A stretch of 64,000 nt of DNA from Oxytricha trifallax (Eukaryota; Ciliophora; Spirotrichea; Sporadotrichida; Oxytrichidae). Positions 1-11,956 of this stretch are shown here, piece after piece; within the stretch, counting starts at the first letter, position 1; the number at the start of each line of letters is the position of its first letter. The stretch covers positions 1 through 64,000 of the forward strand of contig ARYC01001450.1 of NCBI GenBank assembly GCA_000711775.1, read 5' to 3'. Below the pieces are notes generated by a model. That model made no database searches, was not told the DNA's origin, and was given only the letters and a program-made list of their open reading frames with translations. Both the position numbers and the translations under genes were made by a program.

Positions 1-700
1 GTTCAAAATCAGATATTTCAAGAATTGAATGGGTTGGTGAGAGAGGAGATGCACTGAGCATCATGCTATTCAGTTTGATAGAAATTCATAAAAAAACTAA
101 AAAATTTGCAGCTTCTGCTCGATTTTTTTGACCAGCAGCGATTTGCAGGTACTGCTGTAGTATTGAGCATTATGACCACAGAAATTTACACAAATTTGAC
201 AAGCAACAACGATTTTCAAGATTTTTGACCACCCTGCTCCAAATTTGGCTTGGTCACCGCATATTTATGAAAAGTGACACATGACACAAAATTCGGAGTA
301 TAAACTGCGATTTTTTGAGATTTTGACCCCTACTCTAGTCATTTTGGTGCAAATCATACACTCTGGTCATTTTTGGTGCAAATCTCAACTTTGACCACTA
401 TTCTGGGCACTTTAGTTAAAATTCATGCACTTTGACCACTTTTTTGACCACTCTGCTCAAATGGGAGAGACAAATATACAAATTCAGAAATTTTGACAAC
501 GAATAGCAAAGTTGGTCATTTTCACTGCAAATACAGAATTTGGTCACTTTAGAGATGTTCCTAATGATGCATGTATATTTTGACTCAAAACCCTAATAAA
601 AGTGACTATTTAGTTATATTAAGTAGCAGTTTGACCACTTTTCGCATATAAGACAAAACGCATAGTAAATTAGCAGTAATTATATATTAAATTAATTTTG
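1..700. repeat. Cluster of degenerate TTTGACCAC-like motifs, no gene seen
   Basis: The motif TTTGACCA or a near match recurs many times at irregular spacing (for example near 127, 226, 393, 430 and 630), often followed by CT-rich sequence such as CTCTGCTC. No frame open under the ciliate code extends through it. It may be an old, decayed tandem repeat or a low-complexity segment flanking a gene. Confidence 0.4.
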
Positions 701-1097
701 TATTTTTAATTTTACATTTCCCCGATTCAATTGTATTTTATCAATAATGCAGAATTGAACGAACTGATTTTTGCTGAAGCTTTGATCTTGCGAATGAATA
801 TCAATAATTTAGTCAAAGCTTTGATCATTAGATTTTTCTTGTGTGAGATATGAGCTTTGATTAATGTTTTTCAAAACATTTTCGATATCTAAAGTTGATT
901 GAGAATTGCCAATTAATTTTAAATTTGATAGTTTAAGAGCGAGTTTTTATCTGTAAAGAGTGAGACCTTGTCTAAAGAGATCTCCTAATTTATCAATGTC
1001 CTGATCTAATTAAGCGTGCTTGTTAAAGAGCTGCTCATAGCAATGTAAAAAATATTATGATAAACTTTATAATTAAATCGCTATATATATAAGTAAT

Positions 1098-3082
1098 TCA
1101 GCAATTAACATCCTTTCTGAATGATTTTTATGTAAAATTCTACAGTTTTGACATCGGTATTTTCATAACTTCCTTTTTCTATGAACTTTAGAGTTAAGAT
1201 TTTTATTAAAAACCACTAGATAAAAATACTGGAATTGGCTTGCTAAAAATGCTGGTTTTAATAGGAGTTATTTTTTAAAGTTGTCTCTCGCTTTGTGCCT
1301 AATCCTCCTCAATAGAAAAATCAATTACTGGGGTTACATTTTTGGAGGTATTTGGGGCAGTTGAGAGCTGGTCAGAATTACAGAATATTTCTGATTCCAA
1401 AGAAGGGCTATTTTAATTTGGAAAAGCTAGCTTACCCTTGTTACTAAATTAAATTGCATCAGAATTAAATAGACAACGGATATTACTTTCATTTAAAAAG
1501 AAACATAATAAGTGAGTTTATTTGTGTTGGAGTTACTGTTAACATTGGAAAATATGAATTTCTGATCTTAATTCTTCATGTCAAATTTATTTTAAAGATA
1601 TGAAGGCTGTTGCTGTTCTGTGAAAAGTCCTTTTTGCTTTGAGTAGGAACCTTATGGAAAATTGATAAGATTGAAAGAAGAACGTTCTATTTCTAAGGCC
1701 TCTTCTTGTTTGATTTTTTCAATTAATTCCTATAATTTTTAATCAATATCAATGCCAACTAATTTGCAAAGGCTGTCATCATCTTAAGAGTCAATGATGT
1801 TTTAAGTTATATCTTTGACAGTAGAACTTTGATTTTGCTGGCAGCCTTACTTTTGAGTGTTTATGGTAGAACTCTACTTAGCCTGATTTAGCTTTATAAA
1901 TTCAGAAAATGAATTCTTAATCCAATTTGGCTTGGAATATCCACCAAACTCATCAGTACTCATACGCATTAATAACTTAATCTAATCGTTGTGAGAGAGA
2001 ATACTTGTGGCCGAAAGGTTATTGGGCTAATCAGTGTTATATCTTTGTGATGAAATATCTTTCGATGTTTATGTGTCATACTGTCGGATATTATGAAGAG
2101 ACTAACATGGTCTCTCAAAAGAATTATCGATAAAAAGTTTTATAAATTCTTAACTCACTTATTATGCTTTTTGGGCTTATAACTATTTAATTTTACAGCC
2201 CTATATATCGATTATTTCTGATGAATTGAAATTCTCTAGTGGTGAATCAGTATTTTGTGAAAAATGAGCATTCGACTAACTTTTATTTAATGTTGAGTGT
2301 GTTGACTATTAATGTTACATTTTGAGTCTTTTGTAAAGCTTGTTCCTCTAGTCCCACCCCCACTTGTAGACTTGATTGACTGTCAGACCAGTTTGCCCAG
2401 CAAGTCTCTCTAAGTCTTTTTAGGGCCAAGGAAAAGAGTAAGATTTGAAGAATTGTTCCAGAGATTGGAGTTAATAATGAGATTTTCTCTAGGCCTTTTG
2501 CTATCTTTTATTCATAGACATATCTTCACAGTTGTTATAGCAGTGATTGTAAAATTAGGTTTATAAGCCACAATTATTGGCAAATAATTTTAAAGCATTG
2601 TAAATGAGAACTATTAAGAATTTTTATAATAGGAATAAATCATAATTTATAATACTATCTGGGATTGTTCTCTTATAATTTCTTCTCAAGGGTGATGGTT
2701 GGAAAATACCCTCAAGAACATTGAATTCAACATCTGTATTCAATACAGCTGTTGAGAATTCTTTTCTATATTCAAAGCTTTCAATTTTTTCATAGGTATT
2801 TTAGTTGGAATGAAATCTCTTGCCAAGTAGATTTTGTGACGGTTGGTGAAATCTCTGCTTTAAACTTCTCTATTTTTAACTGTTTTACTCTTAAACAGGA
2901 AAGTCACTTTGGTGTTTAATGTCTTACAATTCTTAGATTTGTAAATTTTCAGGCATTTGATTATAAGATGGATTATTTTTATGTTTGCTTTACTATAGAC
3001 TCTGATTAATCATTGGATTGTGTGGGTTGAAAGGATTTTATGTGAAATTACTGATGATGTTGTTGTTAGTCGTTTTGCTCAT
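1098..3082 (-). CDS. Homeodomain-like DNA-binding protein
   Basis: With TAA/TAG read as Gln, one frame is open from a TGA near 3130 to about 1500; the first ATG after that stop is at 3082 (protein begins MSKTTNNNIISNF). Residues about 200-250 form a homeodomain: SLEQFFKSYSFPWP, then LAGQTGLTVNQVYKWGWDQ and a basic tail RNKLYKRLK. The recognition helix keeps the invariant Trp but has Asp where most homeodomains have Asn51. The rest is Gln/Asn/Ser-rich and low in complexity, as is common in ciliate transcription factors. Near 1500-1560 the best coding frame changes by one position; downstream the frame with acidic, Ser/Pro-rich composition runs to TGA at 1098. A small intron or IES there is likely, but I could not fix its ends. 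The expected role is nuclear transcription regulation (inference from the family). Confidence 0.75.
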
Positions 3083-3379
3083 AATTCGCTAATACTGATT
3101 AATGAATTGAATATTTATAATTAAATTAATTCAAAAACCTAACTATATTCTTTTCAAATTAATTTAGCCTACGCAATTTACTAATTTTTGATAATTCCTG
3201 CATATCAAGTGAATTATCTAGAAATTTCTAGTAAATTTCAATAATATTAATCTAACGTCCTAATTTAACTATAGTTATTCTTGCTGATATCCTATATATA
3301 TATTCTAACTAAAATCTAATAAGTTTCATATTTTTGAAGCATTTCTAGAAAATACTCAAGTTTAAATGATATCCCTCTC

Positions 3380-6300
3380 TCATACAAGCTTCCAAGCAGA
3401 CTTCATAAGCTGTACGAAGTGATCATCTTTATCTATGGAAGCACTAACTGCGTTGTAGTAGTCATTCCACTCATCTCTCTGAATCCTCCCATCTCTGTTC
3501 CTATCGTTGAAGTTCCCCAGGAATTAAATTAACTTTAAATATTTTATGTGAAAGTTGTAATTAGAAAGCAGAGTTTAAAAATAATTAAAAATTCCAAAAA
3601 GGCTTGATCGTTGGTCATGAGACCTTGGATAACTTTAGGGTGCAGACAAGCATTATAAACTCCTTTTAAATCTGAAGCATCTATGAAGCCATTACAATTT
3701 CGATCAAACTTCAAGAAAGCTTTATCAACCATTGCTTATCTTCTAGCATTCATTTTACCCTATATGTAATAAGTTCAGATATTGTTAAAAAATATAAGAA
3801 TAAATATATGCTTTATTTAAAGATCGATTTTTTCTAGAAAACTCTGGAAATTAATTGATTAAATTAAATCAGTTAACTTACCCTTATCCCAACTAAGAAT
3901 TCATTTAAATTCACATGACCATCTCTGTCTGTGTCGAAAAAGCTCATCAATGTTTTTAATTCAATATACTGTTTATAATAAATTAAATTAAATTATAGTA
4001 ATTATATAATAAAATTAAATGCCTAGAATAAAGAATTAAGCCATTAACAAAACCTACATCGCTTTCTTGTTTAGTGAGTTTTACCCCAAGCTATTGCATG
4101 CCATTTTGAAATTCAGTTGCATCTATCTTTTTATTTCCATCATAAGAGTCCATAGCCTTGAATACTTTGGCTATCTAGCGGATTGTCTGAGGGCCTCTTG
4201 AATTCAATTATTGCTTCACTTTCTCTAGCACTATATTTTAAATGGGTTTATATGAGATGAAAGTCTAATATATATATATACGGCTGATTTCCTTAAACAT
4301 TTTCAACAAGGGCTTGAAGACTTACACTCAATAATATTTGGCTTTCTTTGGTTTTGTTGCATTGCAAGGACTGAATTAATTAAGTTTTAATGTTTAAGAA
4401 AATATATTATACGAAACTTAATTTGCATCCAACTTAAAATAGAGAGATATGAGGTAGCATTGATTATTATATCGTAAATATGCTTTAAAATGTTTTTTAT
4501 TAAAATTGTATCTTCTTTTTATTAAATGTAAGTATTAAATTGTGAAATATCTTCTTTATTTCTCTCATTTTTGTGTTTTCCACTTCTCAATGTACTTCTT
4601 GTCTGTTAATCCAAAGGAGCCAGTACTTGAAATTGGCAGATGTGCTTGTCTTAGAGCTACATCTAAATCATTGATGGAAATGTATCCATCGTCCTATTTA
4701 TCCAAGAATTTAGCAAGATTAATATTTCTTGTATGTTTTATATACAAATCACCATTTTCCAATTCATTTCTAAATCAAAGTTAATTAAATATCAGAAATT
4801 TTAGAAAAATATATAATGATAAAATAAAAGATTATGGATCTGGAAATCTGAGAGAGCTTTGAGCTGATTAAGCCCAACTTTGAAGTTTCTCAGTGACAGG
4901 TTACCAGTGCCCTCTGCATCAAATGGAGCGAGAACGTGAGAAGCTGATCTTTTCATGAGGTCTAGTTTTTCCTTCAGAAGAGAAAGAGCTTTCTTTGCGT
5001 GATCTATATCTGCTTTTCTCTCAAACTTTTTTAAAATTATTTTTATTAATATACTATATAAAGAATATAATTATATAGATAACATTAGATTAATATGAAA
5101 AATTTAAAACTTTTATTCAAGAAGTTTGATAAAATCTGATTTGAAGATCTCATTGGTCTTGAAATGCTGCTTGAAGTAGTCTTTGAAGATTTAGATTTCA
5201 TCATCCATTTAATTTAATAAAATTTTATTATTTTCTTGCTACAAATTATTTATGATTGTATAGATATAAATTTAATGATCCATAAGTATTATTTTCTGAT
5301 CTTTCTTGAGAGCATCTGCTAATTCCTCAGCACTCATCTTTTATATAACAATATTATAAAAAATATAAGAAATATCTCAATAAATGATTATATAAAATAA
5401 TAAAATTTATAAAATCTTTCCATTCTTGTTTTCGTCATATCTATCGAATAGCATGGCTTTATTCGTGCCATATGCATTGATTTTGGACTGAAGTGGCTTG
5501 ATGATATCCTCAATGCCAATCTTGAACACCTGGTCCCTCACATCCGCTCCAAATGCCTCTTTGAAGTTATCCACTGTCACGAAGTCTCTTAGGTCTTGAG
5601 TGAAGTGTCTGAAGAGTGACTCTATTTCGAAGTCTTCGGCTTTGGTTACGTATTTCTTTGCGAAGGATTTGAACTCTGTCAGGGTCATGCGCATTTGAGT
5701 CTTGTTTGAGCAGAACTAATCAATATAATTTCATAAATATATGAGGGGGAAAATATTTAGTAATGTTGTGTGAGTATTTTATTTGTAAAACTAATGGAAC
5801 ACTTTTTCATAAGAAGTACCTGCACCAATGAACATAATTAAACTTAAATAACTAATAAAGAACAATTGATTGTCCTTAAATAAAATTTAAATAAATGACG
5901 ATTTTCTTGATCTTCTTAATCATATAAGAAACTAAAAACAAATCAATTAACTAGAATATACTAACCATTAATTTCTGGGAATTCCATAACAAATTGCTTG
6001 TAAGTAATGTTTCCTCTGCCTGTTTTATCCAAAACCTAGAACAGTGTTCTCAATTCACTGTCATCCAATGAATTAATTAATGATGATTAATTATATATAT
6101 TTCAAATGAAGTTTGAAGTGCTTTCATCTTAGACAAGAATTCATTGAGACTGAGTGCGAGATTAGAGTCAGTATCAATTAGTTAAAACAAAGAACTGAGT
6201 GTAATATCTTATTAAGTGATATAGTTCTTCAACTTGTTCTTTATTATTCCTATAATCGAATGTAAATTTCTTTAGATAAATGAGTAAAAAAGACTTACTT

Positions 6301-9300
6301 AGTCTGGGGTCTTCATACATGGCTGCTCCTACCATTGAGACAGTTTGACTCTCACTGATAGTATCATTGATAATTCCTGGCATTGGTATTTATCCTCTGC
6401 CTGTGCCTGGAGTATCGCTTCTTATAATACCTGGTGTAGTGGTTCTACTTACAATGGCTATCTATTAATAACAAATAAAACCTTATATCTTTGCATTGGG
6501 ATTGTTTTCAATAATGAATTCACGATAGAAGAATTAGTTGTCTCTTGAGACTATGGTGAATACCTCCAAGGCTTACTCTGGTGTGAAATTATTGAACTCA
6601 TAGCTTAAAAGTAATAATATTTTCCTAAGACTAAGCATATTCCTAAAAAATTAAGCACCTTAATCAATTAATTATAATTAGTATAAAGTGCAGAAGCAAA
6701 GCCATCTTTGTTGAGTGATCCATCCTTATTATAGTCCAAACTTAGGAATTTCTTGTAAAGAATCTCAACTCTATCACTCATAATAAGTGTAATAAATTTC
6801 TTAAAAGCTTCTGAGTTATGGTTAGCATGCTGCAAGGCTCTCTAGAGGTAATCCTCAAATTTAGGGATTGAAACTTACTGCTTTGTTTCGAAAAATTAAG
6901 CTACTCTTCTGGCCTCAAAGTCACCTAAGCCTCCATCATTAAATTTATAAATAGTTGGGAATATTAAATAAGTAAGAGGAATATATACACAATACTTTCA
7001 AAATATAATTAAAATATTTTAATATTTATAATTAAAAAAAATAAAAAATATTATAGCATCATGTGATAGAATGCCAATTAAATCAGAGGACATAATGAGA
7101 GCATTGACAGTGTGTGCCTTAATTCTCTCCTTCATAAGAGTAAAGTTGCCGAATCTAGTTTTAGCCAGAATATCAAGTATTTCCTACTCCTGGAAATTCA
7201 TTGAATGTCTAGATGTCTCTCTGAGATTATCTTAATATTTTTATTATGTAATTTGTCAATTAACTTATGATAAAATAACATATAAAAAAAGTAATATTAT
7301 TAAGACTTGAAGTAGGTCTGGAGTTTTGATCATTATTGTCATTAAAGCCTGTGGGGTGTGAAACAAATCCAAATCTGCTTTGTGAGTTCACAGTGTTTTC
7401 GTATTTCTTATTATTATTACTACTTTATTAATTAATATTTTTATTAATGTAAATCAATTTTTATGTTTCAAGAATAATAATAGCATAATTATTAGTATAA
7501 AATTATCTACAAATCTAAAAAGGTTTTAAATAAATAAATTATCTGTAGTAATACTGCAGATAATTTTCTTAAAAATTTAATTAATATTTCTTGATAGTCT
7601 CGTACTACATAGCTTCTTCACTTTGGAAATCGTTTCTAGCTTGTGTAATTTTAGCTGTAAATATCTGCACAAAGTCATCCAAATCCATGTGATTCTTATC
7701 TACTAAGATTGGGGAACCTCTCAAGAACATATCAATTTCTCTTTCGCTTAGTTCAGTTTTTAATTGCAGTCTTTTCAAGCAAGTGTACTTAAAATCTTTA
7801 TAAAATTGTTTAATTTAAATCACTATTGTGATTTTTAGATCTTCTTTAGTGACAGACTTCTAGCCTCTAGAGAATATACCGAATAATAGTTCTACATCTC
7901 CGGGGAATCTGGCCAATTTCCTGGCAATTCTATAGATAAATTCATCCTCCCATTTCTTGTTATAGTGCATGGTAGCAGCTTGTTGCTGTAAATCTCTGTT
8001 AGCAATTGATGTAAAGCCTCCATCAACATCAATGATGGATATTTTAGCTTCTAAGTAACCAACTGGCTCGTTTCTGTTGTTTCTAATGTCAAATTTGTCA
8101 ACGATGCCACTGCCCTTGATTAGGTTTAGAAGGGGGATGCGAACAGTACCGATCATGTCATCGTTTTGTTCAGCTTCTTTGTTGGCTCTGCCACCTCTTT
8201 CCACTCCTGTTATTGGGGCGTGATCATCAAATAAGATTATTTCAATATATTATTTCGCTATAAATAAAAATTATTAATTTGAAATCAGAATATTAAAAAA
8301 AATTATATAAAATATAATTACACATTTCAAGTGGCTCTTTCTAGAGGTAAGTTATAAGCTTAGCATCAAATTCAACTTCATAGTTTTAAGTATCCTCAAA
8401 AGTGGGATTATTTCCAGAGGCAGTTATAGAGTATCTCTCATCGAAATTGTAGAATTGATAGTAGAAAAACGGCATCATCTATGCCACATCGCTGTATTTA
8501 GATTTATAACATTTATAATTAAATTAATATTTGATTAATCTTATATATGAATAAATAAGTAAAATTATATAATATTTAATTATAATGTCCTTGCAGGATA
8601 CAATTTAAATAGTGATGAGCTTCTTTCTATTTCTTTGGTTAATGCCACCCTCAATGTAAGTATCATGAGTTACTGCTAAATTCTGAATTTCATTTCTCTC
8701 TCTGTAGAATCTAATTGCCTCAGAAATGGGCTTTCTCATTCTCATTTTAAATCTCAATGATCCAATTGGCTACTCTGAATTGTAAATTACTAATAAATAT
8801 AATAATATAAGTGACTGTAGATGATTATTATTTTATATAATTATTATGGAATTGCCTCTGGCCCCAAAGATTCTAACTGTTTTCTAAATTACAGGTGGCT
8901 TAAACGACATTTCCTGCATGATGTTCTCTCTTTCCACAATCTCTCTCAGGAAAACCTCAGCATGTCCTAGATGAATAGCTGCGTTATTTTTGGATATATA
9001 AACATCAATTCTCATTATGTTCTTCTACAGGAACTACACATAAAAGTCGTCTATTCTGTTCTTGAATGAGTAATTATTTAAATATTATATAAATAAAGAG
9101 AGAATCTAGAGTGAATTTGACAATATGATACTTTCACTAATTCCTAATTTATATTATGAATGAAAACTGTGTGTTGTAGATGGGTCTATATCCCTCTGCA
9201 ATTTGAGAGGTTTCAGTATCGTGATTGTAAAAATCCACGGTTACAAAAGTGATAAGTGTTTTCTAGTGGAGCATCATTTCTCTCTCATCAAGCACAGACT

Positions 9301-11943
9301 TAAAAGCTTCGTAGTAATACTCAGCATCTTGCACTACAAAATCTAACACATTTTCTTCTGTTTTTATCTCAGATTCATTTGTCATTACTGAGAATTCGGA
9401 TTGAGTTTCATACATGTCTCCTAAGCTCTTTCTTGTATCACCTAACCCACCCTTGATTAATATATATATTATAAAATGATGCTTGATCAAAGAAAAATGA
9501 AATAATATATTAAATCGATATTTATAACAAATTGATTGGGGAAGCGTTTTTAGAAGCTGCCATGCCAAGCTTTCTGCTGACTTCATTAATCTATCTTTAT
9601 TTCTCATCAGCTCTCCTGGCTAATTCCTCTGCTTTCATAGCTGTCGATTTCTCCATTAAGTTAAATCTTTACTGCTCACTATCAAAGTACTTGGTGTTGT
9701 CTTAAGTATTTATTTGTATAGAAATCATTAAATATTATCTAACAGTTGTCTCTCTCAATGTCTTCTTGAAGTTTGAATAAATTCTGTGCTTTTTCTAATT
9801 CAGCAGCCAAATCCTTGTTTTCATGTCTGATTTTGTATATTTCTTTCTTTAGACCTATTAAATCCTCGTTTGTGAGTGGCTCTGGAGCTCTCTCAAGGAA
9901 GTCCATCTCTGACCAAATTGGATATTTGTCTGGCTTTCCAGAGAAGTCCTTCATTGTCTCTGCATATTTCTCTATATATTTATATTAAATTATTTAAGAT
10001 TTATTTTTAATATTTAATCAATTGACTTACAAGAAATAAAGTTTATACATAATTTATATTTCTTTGGATCAAATTGAAAGAGAGTCTTGTAAACATTGAA
10101 TTCATCCACATTGTTATTTTATGAGAATTTTTCTTTGAGCTTTTTATTTTCTTTTTCCAGGTATTCCTTTTCACCCCTAAGTTTCTCTACTAATGGCCTA
10201 AAATCAGCAAGTTCTTTCGCTTTCTTGCTCTCTTTTATATTATTTAATTTATAATCTACAATTATTATTGATAAAATACTTTTTCTCTTCGTCTCTAATA
10301 GCTCTTGCATGCTTTTCTTTCTCTACTAACTTCTCTTCAAGCTCTGCTATTCTCTTCAGTGTGCTCTGGCCTTTCTCTCTGTTAAAGAACGGTTCTTATT
10401 ATTATAATTTTTTTTTCATTCATTTTAATCGTCAGAAATTTTAATATCAACAAATCGTATACAACAATAATTTATTACAAATCTGAAGTAATGGTCTTGA
10501 TCTGAGCTTCAATCATGTCTCTTTCTCTGACTACATCGTTATATTGATCTTGAAGGGTTTTTGTCTGAGACACAATCATATGTAGTTTGTTGTTTTTCAT
10601 GCTAAGGACTTGGTTCTGAGAGCGCACCTCGTGTATTTCCTTGGAGATTTGTTCAATGTAGGCTTTTGAGTCTTTGAAGATTGATTCTTTCTTAATGAAA
10701 GAGTTTTCTATCTCGTCGAATTAATTTATAAAATTTAGATAGTATAGATGCTAGAAATACCTTTAATTCAAGGAACTGATCTATTGGTGGATAGTTAATC
10801 AATTTATTAAGATCAAAGTTTATTAAAAGAATTGCTTAGTAATATCTCTAATCTCAGCCTCTCTTTCTCTGATTTTCCTCATTAAATCGTCAACAGTAAC
10901 ATGTCCACTAGTTGATGAATTGTATCTCTGTTTTTCAGCAGTGAGTTTTATGATTTCCTTTTCGTTCTTGATTAGCTGTATTTTAGTTCTTCCAATAGCT
11001 CCAAGTGTTTAGGAGGTCTCTAACCTGGGATCTATAGTTTTAAATTAAGAGGATTATAGAAAACATACATAAGGATAGACTTTATTAGCAGTAGAGGACA
11101 TGGGCCTTTTAGAACCAGCACCACCAAATGATGTACCTCCACCAATCACATGATAAGTCTTCTTAGTTGCTTTATAAGTCAGGTCATTAATTTAACAGAT
11201 AAAAAAAATTAATAATTGAGATAACTTTAGATAAAATGATTGGTAGTAGTGCCCTTAGTTGTGAGATGTTTGTGAATGATTTTGAGTTTTTTAATGCGAT
11301 CCTATAGCACACTATTCTCATCATTGATCTCTCCAAATTGCTCCTCCAGGTCTTTCTACAGCCTGGCGAAGTCGTTGTCTGAGAAGGTTTTCTTGGTCTT
11401 CATAAGTTCCTCGATTCTCCTTAGTTTAGTCTGCATCTTCAGGATTTCTCTTTCCAATAGGTTTTCCTTCTCCTTCAATACTAGATTCTCTTTTTCTAAG
11501 TCATGACACTTATCTACAACCATGTAGTCCTCGGCTAGACCTATCTTTCGCTTTCTCTACCCGTAGGTCTCTTTCTACTTGTCTTTAAGGCCATCTCTTT
11601 GGGAAGTTTTGTCTTTATAAAATGGATTGTCTCTTGTTGGTACATCGTCTAATCCTTTAAATAGTTGACAGATAAGTATATACAACATTTATTTGGTAAT
11701 TTATAATGAAATAATTAATCCATTCATAAGATCTGGATTGTTCTCACGATTAACTAAAATTTAATTTATAAATTTTAAACGAGACAAGTCCAAGTCATCA
11801 TTGAGTGGTTTTCTGAATTTTTCAGGTGATTTCTTTCTTTCCTCTGCCAATGGGTCTTTCTTTTGAGTGTTTGTAGGCAAGGAATTTACGAAGTCCAAAA
11901 TACCTTGACCGTTGTCAGGAAGATCTATATATAAATAAGACAA
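3380..11943 (-). CDS. Large coiled-coil / RPGRIP1-like C2 / multi-EF-hand protein (MDS-IES mosaic)
   Basis: Reading from right to left: coiled-coil blocks about 9.55-11.94 kb (for example GLKKEIYKIRHENKDLAAE); a first C2 domain (about 8.85-9.4 kb, VTVDFYNHDTETSQIAEGY ... IDVYISKNNAAIHLGHAEV); a second C2 domain (7.9-8.75 kb, LITIQIVSCKDI ... PFFYYQFYNFDERYSITASG ... MIGTVRIPLLNLIKGSGIV); then EF-hand units down to 3.38 kb (loops DYNKDGSLNKDG, DENKNGKMSAEE, DKQDDGYISIND, DTDRDGHVNLNE, DRNCNGFIDASD). The end, EWNDYYNAVSASID ... LMKSAWKLV then TGA, is calcyphosin-like. The C2 pair resembles RPGRIP1/RPGRIP1L ciliary transition-zone proteins, so a ciliary or basal-body role is inferred. The coding blocks are colinear and joined by IESs and introns listed separately. 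The N-terminus is uncertain: sequence before 11943 looks like an acceptor or pointer, and a possible first block lies near 13.63 kb. One frame change near 6.18 kb is unexplained. Confidence 0.8.
3526..3593. other. IES, pointer AATT
   Basis: 68-bp AT-rich insert. AATT lies at both ends (3522-3525 and 3590-3593). Removing it with one copy joins QAFLEF to LGNFNDRN in frame. There is no GT-AG at its ends, so it is an IES, not an intron. Confidence 0.75.
3760..3881 (-). other. Intron, GTAAGT...TATAG
   Basis: 122-bp insert with a consensus donor GTAAGT and acceptor CATATAG on the minus strand. Splicing gives FLVGIRGKMNARRQAM in frame; a pointer-based join would leave a TGA. Confidence 0.75.
3969..4057 (-). 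other. Intron, GTAGGT...AAACAG
   Basis: 89-bp insert on the minus strand. Splicing joins TKQESD to YIELKTLMSFFDTD in frame. Confidence 0.7.
4231..4282 (-). other. Intron, GTATAT...AATATAG
   Basis: 52-bp insert on the minus strand. Splicing joins LLKMFKEIS to LLEKVKQQLNSRG through a split codon. Confidence 0.7.
4318..4601. other. Probable IES, candidate pointer CAAG
   Basis: Between the EF-hand block ending FGLTDK and the block starting PLLKMFKE. The 4-bp repeat CAAG (CTTG at 4314-4317 and 4598-4601) is the only short repeat I found that keeps the frame. Both edges still look coding for a few codons, so the boundaries are tentative. Confidence 0.4.
4722..4834. other. IES, pointer TAATCTT
   Basis: 113 bp between AAGATTA copies at 4715-4721 and 4828-4834 (plus strand). 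The precise join gives LSDFQIHNLAKFLDKQDDG. Confidence 0.8.
5031..5114. other. IES, pointer AAAAGTTT
   Basis: 84 bp between AAACTTTT copies at 5023-5030 and 5107-5114. The join gives LLEQKFERKADIDHAKKAL. Confidence 0.8.
5209..5283. other. IES, pointer ATGGAT
   Basis: 75 bp between ATCCAT copies at 5203-5208 and 5278-5283. The join gives KKDQKIILMDDEIQIFKDYF. Confidence 0.8.
5342..5419. other. IES, pointer AAAGAT
   Basis: 78 bp between ATCTTT copies at 5336-5341 and 5414-5419. The join restores an EF-hand loop, DENKNGKMSAEELADALKK. Confidence 0.8.
5720..5964. other. IES, pointer TTAGT
   Basis: 245 bp between ACTAA copies at 5715-5719 and 5960-5964; the longest of the well-resolved IESs in this gene. 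The join gives EFPEINGQFCSNKTQMRM in frame, with TAG read as Gln at the junction. Confidence 0.7.
6073..6110. other. IES, pointer TTCATT
   Basis: 38 bp, the shortest resolved here, between AATGAA copies at 6067-6072 and 6105-6110. The join gives MKALQTSLDDSELRTLF. Confidence 0.75.
6613..6689. other. IES, pointer ACTTT
   Basis: 77 bp between AAAGT copies at 6608-6612 and 6685-6689. The join gives DGFASALLSYEFNNFTPEQA. Confidence 0.75.
6940..7062. other. IES, pointer ATGATG
   Basis: 123 bp between CATCAT copies at 6934-6939 and 7057-7062. The join gives GILSHDGGLGDFEARRVAQF, an EF-hand-like loop. Confidence 0.8.
7410..7592. other. IES, pointer AAGAAATA
   Basis: 183 bp between TATTTCTT copies at 7402-7409 and 7585-7592. 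The join gives YETIKKYENTVNSQSRFGF. Confidence 0.85.
8246..8330. other. IES, pointer TTGAAAT
   Basis: 85 bp between ATTTCAA copies at 8239-8245 and 8324-8330. It interrupts the second C2 domain; the join gives LQKEPLEIILFDDHAPITG. Confidence 0.85.
8783..8854. other. IES, pointer CAATTC
   Basis: 72 bp between GAATTG copies at 8777-8782 and 8849-8854. The join gives FGARGNSEQPIGSLRFKM. Confidence 0.85.
9070..9163. other. IES, pointer TCATTCA
   Basis: 94 bp between TGAATGA copies at 9063-9069 and 9157-9163. The join gives PIYNTQFSFKNRIDDFYVQF inside the first C2 domain. Confidence 0.85.
9459..9537. other. IES, pointer AATCAA
   Basis: 79 bp between TTGATT copies at 9453-9458 and 9532-9537. The join gives MAASKNASPIKGGLGDTRKS. 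Confidence 0.85.
9703..9751. other. IES, pointer AGACAAC
   Basis: 49 bp between GTTGTCT copies at 9696-9702 and 9745-9751. The join gives EDIERDNTKYFDSEQQRF. Confidence 0.85.
9972..10063. other. IES, pointer AGAAATAT
   Basis: 92 bp between ATATTTCT copies at 9964-9971 and 10056-10063. The join gives FQFDPKKYAETMKDFSGK. Further inserts of the same kind are present between 10.2 and 11.7 kb, but I did not resolve their ends. Confidence 0.85.
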
Positions 11944-11956
11944 CTGAAAACGAAGT

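Noticed and set aside
4542-4784. 80-codon plus-strand frame
   Set aside because: Antisense shadow of an EF-hand coding block on the minus strand.
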